Origin: Mycobacterium lentiflavum
GTDB taxonomy: Bacteria > Actinomycetota > Actinomycetes > Mycobacteriales > Mycobacteriaceae
Length of the DNA stretch: 64,000 nucleotides
Reading direction: 5' to 3'
Assembly: GCF_022374895.2 (NCBI RefSeq)
Contig: NZ_CP092423.2
Coordinates: 620,001 to 684,000 of the forward strand
The notes beneath the pieces were generated by a model. That model was not told the DNA's origin. It saw only the letters and a list, made by a program, of their open reading frames with translations, and did no database searches. How positions within the stretch are numbered: position 1 is the first letter of the stretch; each line of letters begins with the position of its first letter. A program made the translations under genes and the position numbers. Below, piece after piece: positions 9,993 to 20,874 of this stretch.

Positions 9993-10883
9993 CTAGACCC
10001 GGATGGAGAACACCGAGACCGCCGGCTCGCCGGGGCGCGCGGTGCGGTATCCGCCGCGGCGCAGCGCGTCCGTGGGCGCGGTCATCGGCTCGAAGCAGAC
10101 CAGGTCTTCGCCGGGTGGGGCGAAGATCTGGGTCGCCGAATACCCCTGCTCGAAGTGCACTTCCAGCCGGCGCCCGCCGCCGGACACCGCGAACACCGCG
10201 CCCTCGGCGACCTGGTCGTACGCATCGTCAAAAGCGTTGTCGCCCAACGGCTCTTTCTTGGCGGGCTGCTGCATGAAACCACCGGTGGGCAGGCCGCGCT
10301 CGTCGAGACTCAGATGCCGCAACGGCGGTGTCTCGATGATCCACTCGCTGCGCGCCGCGTCGGGCACCCGTAGATACGGGTGAAACCCGAAGCACAACGG
10401 GACCGCGGTCTTGCCGGTGGCGGTGACGGTGGTGCGCACCGTCAGCGTCCGCTCGGACAGCCGCAGGGACACCGTCAAAAGGTGCGGATACGGAAAGCCG
10501 GCCAGCAGCTGCGGATCGGTTCCGAAGTCGACTTCGGCGGTCAGCTCGTTGGCCGACTCCGCCACCACCCGCCAACCGGGGTAAGCGGCCAGGGTGCCGT
10601 GGATCGGCAGGCCGTTCGGATCGGCGCGCACCCGGTTTTCACCCGGTGTAAGCTCGACGGTCACGTTCTCGGCGGTATAGGTGTTGCTGCTCAGCCGATT
10701 TGCCCACGGGTACAGAATCGGGATGCCCATCGTCTTACCGGCATCGATGTAGGCATCCAGACCGCGCCGCTGACCGAGCAACTCCACTCCGGAGTCGGTC
10801 AGCGAGATGCCGATCATGCCCGCGTCCGGCACGAATTGGGCGGCCACCGATGACGTGGGGTCGCGCAGGGTCACCACATGCAC
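9993..10883 (-). CDS. Aldose 1-epimerase (mutarotase) family protein
   Basis: A 296-residue galactose mutarotase-like protein that would interconvert alpha and beta anomers of a hexose. It has the sugar-binding MGIPILYPWANRL, the central FGFHPYLRVPDA with the catalytic His, and CFEPMTAPTDA with the conserved Glu near the end. Length fits the family. The GTG start is the first in-frame start and follows the 55-bp tandem repeats that separate it from the flavohemoprotein gene on the same strand. Substrate is not determinable. Confidence 0.9.
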   Translation of the reverse strand: MHVVTLRDPTSSVAAQFVPDAGMIGISLTDSGVELLGQRRGLDAYIDAGKTMGIPILYPWANRLSSNTYTAENVTVELTPGENRVRADPNGLPIHGTLAAYPGWRVVAESANELTAEVDFGTDPQLLAGFPYPHLLTVSLRLSERTLTVRTTVTATGKTAVPLCFGFHPYLRVPDAARSEWIIETPPLRHLSLDERGLPTGGFMQQPAKKEPLGDNAFDDAYDQVAEGAVFAVSGGGRRLEVHFEQGYSATQIFAPPGEDLVCFEPMTAPTDALRRGGYRTARPGEPAVSVFSIRV

Positions 10884-10892
10884 GCGGTCAGC

Positions 10893-11060
10893 CTAGCGGC
10901 GATCGCAAGCGCGGCGCAGCCGGGCGCTGCGGGTCGGCGCCATCGGTCCAGCGGCGATCGCAAGCGCGGCGCAGCCGGGCGCCGCGGGTCGGCGCCATCG
11001 GTCTAGCGGCGATCGCAAGCGCGGCGCAGCCGGGCGCTGCGGGTCGGCGCCATCGGTCTA
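10893..11060 (-). repeat. Three tandem 55-bp repeats, each able to encode a 16-codon mini-frame
   Basis: Near-identical 55-bp units begin at 10895, 10950 and 11005, with a partial copy at the flavohemoprotein stop codon. On the reverse strand each unit reads ATG, 15 further codons (MAPTRSARLRRACDRR) and TAG, then ACCG and the next ATG. In the middle junction the TAG is TGG, so that frame reads on to 10888. The first mini-frame starts 4 nt after the flavohemoprotein stop. This start/stop arrangement between adjacent co-oriented genes is typical of MIRU-type mycobacterial repeats. A diverged copy lies at 58169-58220. Confidence 0.9.
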
Positions 11061-12242
11061 GCGGCTCAGCGGGTCGTGCTGAATACGCTCCGGCGGGGCG
11101 CCTTTGGCGATCAGCGCGGCCTTGGTCGCCCGGACCATGGCGGGCCCACCACAGATCAGGATCTGCCGGTCGCCCCAACCGCCGTACTTGGTGACCACCT
11201 CGGGGAGTTGACCGATTTGGTGAACATGCAGGCCGCGCGGCGGCGTGACGTCGGGGTAGTCCGCGGCCCAGGCGGGGTCGCGGTTGTATTCCGACACCGG
11301 CGAGACCGACAGCCAGGGGTTGTGGGCACAGACCTGCCACAGCGTCGGCAGATCGTAAAGCTCGCAGCGGTAGCGCGCGCCGAAGAACAGGTGCACCCGC
11401 GGGTTGTCGGCGTAGCGGGACAGGTCCATGATCAGCGCCCGCAACGGTGCCAATCCGGTGCTGCCGGCCACCATCAGGACGTCGCCGCCGTCGCGATCGA
11501 CCTGTAAGCCGCCGTGCGGGCTGGACAATCGCCACCGGTCGCCCGGTCGGCTTTCGTTGACGATCGCGGTGCTGACCAGGCCGCCGGGGACCTGGCGGAC
11601 GTGAAACTCGATCCCGGCATCAGGGTCGACGGGGATGGCTGGACTGAGAAACCGCCACCGCCGCGGGCATTGCGGAACCTGGACGTTGACGTACTGACCC
11701 GGGTGATAGTGCATCGGGCGGTCGAGTCGCAGTCGCACCACCGCGAGGTCCCGGGACACCCGGTGATGTTCGATGACGGTGCCGTCCCACCACGCAGGTC
11801 CCCCTTCGGCATCGGCGGCCCCGCTCATCACTCCGGTGATCAAGTTCAGTGACTGGTTGGCGGCCTCGTCGACGGCATCCGTCCAAGCCCCGGGGCTATG
11901 TTGACCCAAGTGGGCGCGCAGTGTTGTCCGCAACGCGCGCCGCAGCGACTCGTAATGTGCCGGCAGCACACCGTATTTGCGGTGATCCCGGCCGAGCTGG
12001 GCGAGGAAGGCCACCGGCTCCTGGGCGCGCTGCTCCACCAGCTCGCCGTAGACCCAGTGCAGTGCGTGGCCGAAAGCGGCTCGCTGAGCGTCCATTTCGG
12101 GCGGGAACAGGTCGCGCACCGAGCCGTCGACTGCGAACCAGTGAGTGTAGAAGCGATGGACGAGCTCGCCGCCGGCGCCCGAGTCGTCCGGGGCCAGGGC
12201 GTCGCGCAGTACCCGCAACGCATCGGAGTCCTCTAATCCCAC
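11058..12242 (-). CDS. Type II flavohemoprotein (Rv0385-like)
   Basis: A 394-residue fusion of an N-terminal globin domain (residues 1-140; RDHRKYGVLPAHYESL carries the proximal heme His) and a ferredoxin-NADP reductase-like module. The reductase has PGQYVNV, the NAD-binding AGSTGLAPLRAL and the C-terminal ILICGGPAMVRA. The FAD-site motif is RFLSPA instead of the canonical RxYS, as expected for type II mycobacterial flavohemoglobins. Those were reported not to be classical NO dioxygenases and to act as D-lactate-linked electron-transfer proteins. The GTG start gives the standard globin N-terminus. It ends at the tandem 55-bp repeats. Confidence 0.9.
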   Translation of the reverse strand: MGLEDSDALRVLRDALAPDDSGAGGELVHRFYTHWFAVDGSVRDLFPPEMDAQRAAFGHALHWVYGELVEQRAQEPVAFLAQLGRDHRKYGVLPAHYESLRRALRTTLRAHLGQHSPGAWTDAVDEAANQSLNLITGVMSGAADAEGGPAWWDGTVIEHHRVSRDLAVVRLRLDRPMHYHPGQYVNVQVPQCPRRWRFLSPAIPVDPDAGIEFHVRQVPGGLVSTAIVNESRPGDRWRLSSPHGGLQVDRDGGDVLMVAGSTGLAPLRALIMDLSRYADNPRVHLFFGARYRCELYDLPTLWQVCAHNPWLSVSPVSEYNRDPAWAADYPDVTPPRGLHVHQIGQLPEVVTKYGGWGDRQILICGGPAMVRATKAALIAKGAPPERIQHDPLSR

Positions 12243-12272
12243 GGGGCCCGATTCTAAGCTCGCCCAGGCACG

Positions 12273-13208
12273 TCAGCCCTGGCCGACGGTGTTCGACGTT
12301 CCTGTGTCGGCGACATTCGGTGAGCCCCAATGGTAGGTGACGACGTTGTTCGTGCCCGTCGTGCTGATCGCATCCGTGCTGTCGATCGTGATGCGATTCC
12401 CCTTGCCGGCGACGCTCAGGCTGGTGCAGTGGCCCGTTACGGTGATTGTGTTATTCACGCCGCTCACCGAGAGATAGCCGCCGTTGCAGGGGATCGTTTT
12501 CGCGGTGCCGGACCCGCTGACCTGCAAGGTGCCGTAGTCCGGGACGTTCGTAGGCAGGCCGTGGTCGGCGAGGTCGGCGCCGGTCCCGGTCGCCGCCAAA
12601 CCTGCCGCGCCCAGCCAGCCGATCACGATGACAAACCAGCAGACCATCCCCACCCGCACCCGGGTGCGTAGCGTGCCGACCCAGTTGCCAGTCTCGTCGC
12701 GGTCGAGGTCGTAGGCGAAAGCGGTCACGCACCGGGCCCGCGCCGGATCGCGCACGTCGGCCAGGATCACCCCGTCGATGTATTCGCGCCCGCGCACCAC
12801 GAGCTCGTCCCGGTGGCCGTCGAGTGTGTAGGACACCTTGGTCGTGGCGTTGGGACCGCTCCAGCGCTCCCGGACGACGGTCCATCCGTGTGCCATCGGC
12901 AGGCGCGCGTTGAAATGTTGTGCGCGCGTGAGCTTTTCAGTACCCGTGACGGTTGCAACTCGGCCCCACTTGAGCAATCCGATTCGCACCCGCGCGCCGA
13001 ACAGGTGCACGGCATAGATCCCGGCGAGGGCGAGCGCCGCCGCCGCGGCGAAGGCTGCGGGCCGTCGGATCCACAGCACGATCGGTGCGACCGCAACCAC
13101 CAACAGCGTCCAGACGTACCACCAGCGAAACGGCAGCAGCTCGGCCAGCCGGAAGGCGGCCGGAACCCTGCGTGGGGGCGGCGCGAGGTCCATATACGTC
13201 TGATTCAT
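12273..13208 (-). CDS. DUF3060-containing membrane protein
   Basis: A 311-residue membrane protein. Two hydrophobic segments near residues 27-70 and one near 185-205 (VGMVCWFVIVIGWLGAAGLA) flank a soluble region. After the last helix comes a C-terminal DUF3060 domain of short beta repeats (NGGYLSVSGVNNTITVTG, LSVAGKGNRITIDS), predicted outside the membrane. Mycobacterial DUF3060 proteins are mostly secreted or lipoproteins of unknown role. It is divergent from clpB across a 118-nt gap holding heat-shock control elements, so it could share HspR control. No enzymatic motif is seen. Confidence 0.8.
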   Translation of the reverse strand: MNQTYMDLAPPPRRVPAAFRLAELLPFRWWYVWTLLVVAVAPIVLWIRRPAAFAAAAALALAGIYAVHLFGARVRIGLLKWGRVATVTGTEKLTRAQHFNARLPMAHGWTVVRERWSGPNATTKVSYTLDGHRDELVVRGREYIDGVILADVRDPARARCVTAFAYDLDRDETGNWVGTLRTRVRVGMVCWFVIVIGWLGAAGLAATGTGADLADHGLPTNVPDYGTLQVSGSGTAKTIPCNGGYLSVSGVNNTITVTGHCTSLSVAGKGNRITIDSTDAISTTGTNNVVTYHWGSPNVADTGTSNTVGQG

Positions 13209-13249
13209 GGACCAAAGACCCCTATCGCATCGAGCAGAAAAAATCTAAA

Positions 13250-13282
13250 CTTGAGCGGAACAGACTCAACCTTGACGACGTT
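13250..13282. promoter_or_regulatory. Overlapping HAIR operator and SigH-type promoter of clpB
   Basis: CTTGAGC-N7-ACTCAAC (13250-13270) is a HAIR site for HspR. A SigH-type promoter overlaps it: GGAACA at 13257-13262 and GTT at 13280-13282, with the same 18-nt gap between GGAAC and GTT as at dnaK. Bound HspR would cover the -35. HspR and SigH control of clpB is known in M. tuberculosis. A TATA-like stretch at 13307-13310 may be a second -10. Confidence 0.8.
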
Positions 13283-13326
13283 GAACAACGCGACAAGCAT
13301 TTTCCCTATACCCGAACGGAGGCGTC

Positions 13327-15873
<2,547 letters not shown>

Positions 15874-15882
15874 TTCCCGTAT

Positions 15883-15944
15883 CGCCGAACGTGCTCTCAC
15901 GGCGAGAATTGGGCGATTATTTCGCCCTCAGAGCACGTTCGGCG
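15883..15944. terminator. Large intergenic hairpin between convergent clpB and crotonase genes
   Basis: A perfect 15-bp inverted repeat (CGCCGAACGTGCTCT at 15883-15897, complement at 15930-15944) encloses a second stem, GGGCGA/TCGCCC (15911-15916 and 15922-15927). It fills the gap between two converging genes and could terminate transcription from both sides, although there is no U-tract. Its inner GGCGAGAAT core recurs in the ackA/DUF1501 gap. Confidence 0.65.
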
Positions 15945-15949
15945 GGTTC

Positions 15950-16786
15950 TTATCGGCGCCGGTCGCCCAGCTCGAAGTCACGGGTCTGGGCGCCGGCGTC
16001 GATTACTGCCTGCAGTAGTTGGCGGGCGGCCGGTTGCGCGAGGGTTTCGCGGAGCAGCTGATCCTCGATGCGCAGGCCGGTCGTCAGGTCTGTTGTGGCG
16101 GCGTCGGTGGCGGCATCGACCGCGCGCTTCGCGTTCGCAATCGCCACCGCGGGCGACGAGGCGATGCGGGCCGCGAGCTTGTCGACGAATCGCCGCAGCT
16201 TGTCGGCCGGCAGCGCGCGGTTTACATAGCCCCAGGCCTCGGCGGTCTCGGCGTCGATGTCCATGCAGCCGAGGATCACTTCCAGGGCGCGCGCCCGACC
16301 CACCAGCCGGGGCAGCCGCTGCGTGCCGCCGCCGCCCGGGATGATGCCGACCGCCAACTCGGGATGGCCCAGGACCGTCGCGCCGCGGGCGGCAAACCGC
16401 ATGTCGAACGCCATCGCGAACTCGCAGCCCCCGCCGCGGCAGACGCCCTCGACGACGGCGATTGTGGCCTTCGGCAGTGCCCGGATCAGCTCCGTGGTCG
16501 CGTGGAACAGCGACAGCTCGTCGTGCAGCCCGACGTCCCCTCCAGTCTTGAAGGCAGGCAGATCCAGGATCAGCCCGACGTCGGCGTGGGCGATGAACAT
16601 CTCCGGGTCGGCCGAATCGACGATCAGCACTCGCACCTCGTCGTCGGCCGCGACCTCGCGCGCCAGCCGGTCGAACTCGTGCAGCAGCGGCACGTCGAGA
16701 AGGTTGATCGGGGGGTGGTCGATTGTCGCCCGGCAAACGCCATCGGCCGCTGCGACGCGAATCAGCTGGTAGCCCTCGTAGACCAT
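15950..16786 (-). CDS. Enoyl-CoA hydratase/isomerase (crotonase) family protein
   Basis: A 278-residue crotonase. The oxyanion-hole segments are FIAHADVGLI and GVCRGGGCEFAMAFD, and the HPELAVGIIPGGGGTQRLPR loop carries the Glu used for hydration or isomerisation in the family. The second catalytic Glu of classical hydratases is not evident, so the reaction could be hydration, isomerisation or hydrolysis of an acyl-CoA. It stands alone, convergent with clpB and divergent from ttfA, so context does not identify a pathway. Confidence 0.88.
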   Translation of the reverse strand: MVYEGYQLIRVAAADGVCRATIDHPPINLLDVPLLHEFDRLAREVAADDEVRVLIVDSADPEMFIAHADVGLILDLPAFKTGGDVGLHDELSLFHATTELIRALPKATIAVVEGVCRGGGCEFAMAFDMRFAARGATVLGHPELAVGIIPGGGGTQRLPRLVGRARALEVILGCMDIDAETAEAWGYVNRALPADKLRRFVDKLAARIASSPAVAIANAKRAVDAATDAATTDLTTGLRIEDQLLRETLAQPAARQLLQAVIDAGAQTRDFELGDRRR

Positions 16787-16878
16787 GGACGGAACCCTAC
16801 GCGGACCAGCAAACCTTAATGTGGTTGTGACCAGGTCGCATTCTCGCTTCGGGCGGGGTAGCAGATACGCTACTTAGG

Positions 16879-17727
16879 ATGGTCCCCCTTTGGTTCACGC
16901 TCTCCGCGCTGTGCTTCGTCGGCGCGGTGGTGTTGCTGTATGTCGACGTCGACCGTCGGCGGGGACGCAGCAGGCGTCGCAAGTCGTGGGCTCGCTCGCA
17001 CGGCTTCGACTATGAGCGCGAATCGACCGACATTCTCAAGCGCTGGAAGCGCGGCGTGATGTCGACGGTGGGGGACGTTGCGGCCCACAACGTCGTGCTG
17101 GGACAGATCCGCGGCGAAGCGGTGTACATCTTCGATCTCGAGGAAGTCGCCACGGTGATCGCGCTGCACCGCAAGGTGGGCACCAACGTCGTCGTCGACC
17201 TGCGGCTCAAGGGACTGAAAGAACCGCGTGAGAGCGACATTTGGCTGCTGGGCGCGATCGGCCCGCGGATGGTGTACTCGACCAACTTGGACGCGGCCCG
17301 GCGGGCCTGCGACCGGCGGATGGTCACCTTCGCGCACACCGCGCCGGACTGCGCCGAGATCATGTGGAACGAGCAGAACTGGACGCTGGTCGCGATGCCG
17401 GTCTCCAGCACGCGCACCCAATGGGACGAGGGCCTGCGCACCGTGCGTCAGTTCAACGACCTGCTGCGGGTGTTGCCGCCGGTGCCTGCGGACAGCGACG
17501 AGCCGGCCGGACTGCGCAGCGCGGCGCCGAGCCGTCCGCTGGCCCCGGCCGGCCGGGCGGAATTGCCGCCGCGGCGTTCGGCCCAGGACGTTTCCGGGCT
17601 GCTGGGAGATGCGGGGCGCCGTGCCCCGGAGCCCACCCGACGTGACGAGGGCCGTACCGAAGCCATCCGGCGCCCCCCGCCGTCGACCGGGCGCAACGGC
17701 CAGCAGGCCAGCAACTTCCAGCGCTGA
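16879..17727 (+). CDS. ttfA: TtfA-like trehalose monomycolate transport factor
   Basis: A 282-residue membrane-anchored cytoplasmic protein: one N-terminal transmembrane helix (LWFTLSALCFVGAVVLLYVD), an Arg-rich stop-transfer segment, a conserved globular domain to about residue 200, and a disordered Pro/Arg-rich tail. It matches Rv0383c/TtfA, which works with MmpL3 to export trehalose monomycolate for the mycomembrane and is essential in tested mycobacteria. It has no ribosome site; TACGCT at 16866-16871 is placed for a leaderless transcript beginning at the ATG. pyrE follows 18 nt downstream. Confidence 0.85.
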   Translation: MVPLWFTLSALCFVGAVVLLYVDVDRRRGRSRRRKSWARSHGFDYERESTDILKRWKRGVMSTVGDVAAHNVVLGQIRGEAVYIFDLEEVATVIALHRKVGTNVVVDLRLKGLKEPRESDIWLLGAIGPRMVYSTNLDAARRACDRRMVTFAHTAPDCAEIMWNEQNWTLVAMPVSSTRTQWDEGLRTVRQFNDLLRVLPPVPADSDEPAGLRSAAPSRPLAPAGRAELPPRRSAQDVSGLLGDAGRRAPEPTRRDEGRTEAIRRPPPSTGRNGQQASNFQR

Positions 17728-17745
17728 AAGTTATTGCGCCGCAAT

Positions 17746-18279
17746 ATGTCTGACCGCGACGAACTAGCCGAGCTGGTGCGTCGATTGTCGGTGGTGCACG
17801 GCCGAGTGACCCTGTCGTCGGGCAAGGAGGCCGACTACTACGTCGACCTGCGCCGGGCCACACTGCACCACCGGGCCTCGGCCCTGATCGGGGTGCTGAT
17901 GCGCGAACTCACCGCCGACTGGGATTACGCGGTCGTCGGCGGTCTGACGCTGGGCGCCGATCCGGTCGCGACCGCCATCATGCACGCGCCCGGGCGCCCG
18001 ATCGATGCCTTCGTGGTGCGTAAGTCCGCGAAAGCCCATGGCCTGCAACGCCTTATCGAGGGCTCGGAGGTGTCCGGTCAACGCGTGCTGGTCGTCGAGG
18101 ACACCAGTACCACCGGTGGCTCGGCGCTGACGGCGGTGCACGCCGTGCAGGACGCGGGAGCCGAAGTCGTCGGCGTGGCCACCGTGGTGGACCGCGCCAC
18201 CGGCGCCGCGGAGGCCATCCAGGCCGAAGGGCTGCTCTACCGCAGCGTGCTCGGCCTGGCCGATCTGGGGTTGGGCTAG
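17746..18279 (+). CDS. pyrE: Orotate phosphoribosyltransferase
   Basis: A 177-residue type I PRTase converting orotate and PRPP to orotidine 5'-monophosphate in pyrimidine synthesis. The PRPP-binding loop VLVVEDTSTTGGS spans residues 114-126, and the catalytic-loop segment VRKSAKAHG lies just before. The ATG at 17746 gives the standard MSDRDELAELVRRL start; an in-frame TTG 12 nt upstream is less likely. It sits between ttfA and a lipoprotein gene with short gaps, so a ttfA-pyrE-lipoprotein-methyltransferase unit is plausible. Confidence 0.97.
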   Translation: MSDRDELAELVRRLSVVHGRVTLSSGKEADYYVDLRRATLHHRASALIGVLMRELTADWDYAVVGGLTLGADPVATAIMHAPGRPIDAFVVRKSAKAHGLQRLIEGSEVSGQRVLVVEDTSTTGGSALTAVHAVQDAGAEVVGVATVVDRATGAAEAIQAEGLLYRSVLGLADLGLG

Positions 18280-18291
18280 GGCTTCATCGCT

Positions 18292-19191
18292 GTGCGCCGG
18301 TTCCTTGCGATAGCAGTCTGTTTGGCGACCTGCCTGACGGGTTGCTCGGGTTCCAACCGCGCTGTGGCGCCGTACGGAGCGCAGGGCGCGCGGCTCGGTG
18401 AATCGCTGGCGCTGCTGGGCTGGAACATGTCCGTGTCGAACCTGCGCTGGGACGGCGACTACGTGTTGGTCGACGTCGACGCCTCACCGACGGATCCCAA
18501 AGCGCCGCATGCCAAACCGGAGGACATCCGCTTCGGGCTCTACGGCGCGCTCGCCCACCCGATGGAAGTCGCCGGGCTGGGCAGCTGCGACAAAGCGATG
18601 GCCACGGCGAACGACATCCGGACGCCGCTGTCGGCACCCCCGGACCGGCTGACCGGCGCGGTGTGTCTGGGCCCACTGACCGATCGCAGCCAGGTGCGCG
18701 GCGTGTACAGCTACTCCGAGCGGGACCGGATCGCCGATACCTCCGCGGCTTACCCCGCGGCATTTCCGGTGGGACTGATGCCGACCAACGTCAACGACAC
18801 CGGCCTGGTCGTCAAGACCACCAGCCTGTCGGCCTGGCACGGGGACGGTAAACCGGTGACCAATGCGCAACTCGGCGATCCGGGAGCCTTCACCGGCGCC
18901 GGCTACATGCTGCTCGGGCTGGAGGCCGAGGCCGTCGCGGCCCGGTACCGCGACGACTCCGCCCGCCGCGGCGGCCCGATGATGCTGCTCGCCTCGCCGA
19001 CCGTGCCCGGCCGCGGCCTGAACCCGGCCTGCGCCGTGTACGGGTCGTCGGTGCTGATCTTGCCCGACGCCTCGCTGGACGCGGTGCGCGTCGCCGCGTC
19101 GTTGTGTACCCAAGGCGAAATCAACCAGGCGTTGCTGTATGCGACGGTCGCGATCGTCGGCACCCACGCCGGGGTATGGACGCCGCGATGA
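18292..19191 (+). CDS. Conserved lipoprotein (Rv0381c-like)
   Basis: A 299-residue exported protein with a lipoprotein signal peptide: positively charged start, hydrophobic core AIAVCLATC and lipobox LTGC with Cys18 as the lipidation site. The mature part has no recognised catalytic motif; it contains several cysteines and an unknown all-beta-like domain. It starts 12 nt after pyrE and its stop overlaps the next ATG by 4 nt, so it is co-transcribed with the RNA methyltransferase. The same neighbours occur in M. tuberculosis (from memory). Confidence 0.85.
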   Translation: MRRFLAIAVCLATCLTGCSGSNRAVAPYGAQGARLGESLALLGWNMSVSNLRWDGDYVLVDVDASPTDPKAPHAKPEDIRFGLYGALAHPMEVAGLGSCDKAMATANDIRTPLSAPPDRLTGAVCLGPLTDRSQVRGVYSYSERDRIADTSAAYPAAFPVGLMPTNVNDTGLVVKTTSLSAWHGDGKPVTNAQLGDPGAFTGAGYMLLGLEAEAVAARYRDDSARRGGPMMLLASPTVPGRGLNPACAVYGSSVLILPDASLDAVRVAASLCTQGEINQALLYATVAIVGTHAGVWTPR

Positions 19192-19841
19192 GCGAGCCCG
19201 GGCCGGGACCCACCGAATGGGCGGTACCACCGGCCGCCGGTGTCGGGCCCTGGCCGGGCGAGCCGCCCGACGACCCGCGGTACGACCCGATTCTGTTGCG
19301 CGACGGGGACACTCGCAATGTCGTCGACGCCTACCGGTATTGGACCCGGGAGGCGATCATCGCCGACATCGACCGTCGCCGGCACCCGCTGCACATCGCG
19401 ATCGAAAACTTCGGCCACGACGCGAATATCGGTTCGGTGGTGCGCACCGCCAACGCGTTCGCGGTCGACACCGTGCACATCGTCGGGCGCCGCCGCTGGA
19501 ATCGCCGCGGCGCCATGGTGACCGATCGCTATCAACGGCTGTGCCATCACGACAGCACCGCCGAGTTGCTGGATTTCGCGACGGCCGCCGGACTGAGCGT
19601 GGTCGCGGTGGACAACGTGCCGGGCGCCGCGCGCCTGGAGGAAGTCGCGCTGCCGCGGGAATGTCTGCTGGTGTTCGGTCAAGAGGGGCCGGGCATCACC
19701 GACGACACCCGGCTGGGCGCGGCGGTCACGGTGTCGATCGCTCAGTTCGGCTCGACCCGCAGCATCAACGCCGGCGTCGCCGCCGGGATCGCGATGCACG
19801 CCTGGATCCGGCAGCACGGGGACCTCAGCCGCGCGTGGTAA
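19188..19841 (+). CDS. TrmH/SpoU-family RNA 2'-O-methyltransferase
   Basis: A 217-residue SPOUT-class methyltransferase that would 2'-O-methylate a ribose in tRNA or rRNA using SAM. The three SpoU motifs are NIGSVVRTANAF, VFGQEGPGI and SIAQFGSTRSINAGVAAG, which together form the knotted SAM site. The ATG overlapping the upstream lipoprotein stop (ATGA) is chosen over an in-frame ATG 12 nt earlier. No N-terminal substrate-binding domain is visible, so the target cannot be named. Confidence 0.92.
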   Translation: MSEPGPGPTEWAVPPAAGVGPWPGEPPDDPRYDPILLRDGDTRNVVDAYRYWTREAIIADIDRRRHPLHIAIENFGHDANIGSVVRTANAFAVDTVHIVGRRRWNRRGAMVTDRYQRLCHHDSTAELLDFATAAGLSVVAVDNVPGAARLEEVALPRECLLVFGQEGPGITDDTRLGAAVTVSIAQFGSTRSINAGVAAGIAMHAWIRQHGDLSRAW

Positions 19842-19884
19842 TCACCGCGCCGAGTGTGCGTCCTCGACGTCGTAGCGGCAGCCG

Positions 19885-20856
19885 CTAGCTCCACAGCGTG
19901 ACGTGGACCTTCGGGCGAAACCTCGTCACCCCGACACCGGAGCCGCGAATCATCGCCTGGATGCACCGCGGCGTGGTGATGAAGCGGACCAGCTCCGACA
20001 CCGCGGGCTGACGCGCCGCGGGCGCGAGCGTCGTCGCACACCACTCACCCGAGCGATCCAGGCCCGGGCCGTTCACATGCACCAGCCTGCCCGCGGCGAG
20101 GTCCTTGGCGACCGCGAAACCGATCGTCAACGCGACACCGCCGACCCGTTGCACCTCCTCGAGCGCGGCCGCATCGCTCTGGAAGATACGCTGCTGTGAC
20201 TCAGGAATTGCCAAGTCGCGCAGCATGTTTGCGATTTCGCCGCCCACGCTGCCCGCCGCCGGTCCGAGCATCCACTGCTGCTGGCGAAACAGCCCCGGCG
20301 CCGGATTGCCTGCGGCCAGTGGGCTATTCGGTGCGACCACGGTGATGATCTGATATTTGAGGAAGGGCCGCACGAAGATCGACTCGTCGGGTGCGGCGGA
20401 ACTCTCACTGGCGGGCCCGATCGCAATGTCCACTGCGCGCGACGCGATCAGCTCACGGAAACGGCTCGTCGGATGCACACTCAACTCCACCGACAGGTCG
20501 TCGGCCCGCGACGAGAACAACTCGATCAGGCCGGGCGCGGCGTGTTCGGCGAACGCCGACGACGCCGCGATACGCAGCAGCCGGCGCCCGTGCGCCGCCT
20601 CGGTGACCTCGATCGCGGTTTGCTGCTGCAGGCCCAGGATTTCGACCGCGCGGCTGGCCAGTCGCAGCCCGCCGGGCGTGAACGCCAGCCCCGCACCGGT
20701 TCTGGTGAACAACGGGTCGTCGAGTTCCTTGCGCAGCGCCGCGACATGCATGGAGATTCCGGCGTCGGAAACGCCCAGTTCCGCGGCGGCGGCTCGCACC
20801 GAGCCCAACCGAACCACCGCCGAATAGGCCCGAAGTTGAGCCGGAGTCATGGTCAT
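19885..20856 (-). CDS. LysR-family regulator of the CO dehydrogenase locus (CutR-like)
   Basis: A 323-residue LTTR with an N-terminal winged helix-turn-helix (PAQLRAYSAVVRLGSVRAAA, then AELGVSDAGISMHVAAL) and a co-inducer domain. It is divergent from the cox genes, as is the LysR regulator CutR of Mycobacterium sp. JC1, which activates cutBCA; that supports the same role. Only 18 nt separate the two start codons, so operator and promoter must overlap the coding ends. Two ATG codons two residues apart can start the protein. Confidence 0.9.
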   Translation of the reverse strand: MTMTPAQLRAYSAVVRLGSVRAAAAELGVSDAGISMHVAALRKELDDPLFTRTGAGLAFTPGGLRLASRAVEILGLQQQTAIEVTEAAHGRRLLRIAASSAFAEHAAPGLIELFSSRADDLSVELSVHPTSRFRELIASRAVDIAIGPASESSAAPDESIFVRPFLKYQIITVVAPNSPLAAGNPAPGLFRQQQWMLGPAAGSVGGEIANMLRDLAIPESQQRIFQSDAAALEEVQRVGGVALTIGFAVAKDLAAGRLVHVNGPGLDRSGEWCATTLAPAARQPAVSELVRFITTPRCIQAMIRGSGVGVTRFRPKVHVTLWS

Positions 20857-20874
20857 GAGCCTACGTTGGGATTT

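Noticed and set aside
10888..10998. A 36-codon frame running through the tandem repeats as a real small protein
   Set aside because: It exists only because one repeat junction has TGG for TAG. It consists of repeat sequence read in shifting frames, so it is described as part of the repeat.
10893..11060. CRISPR array
   Set aside because: The units are directly adjacent 55-bp copies without unique spacers, and there are no cas genes nearby.
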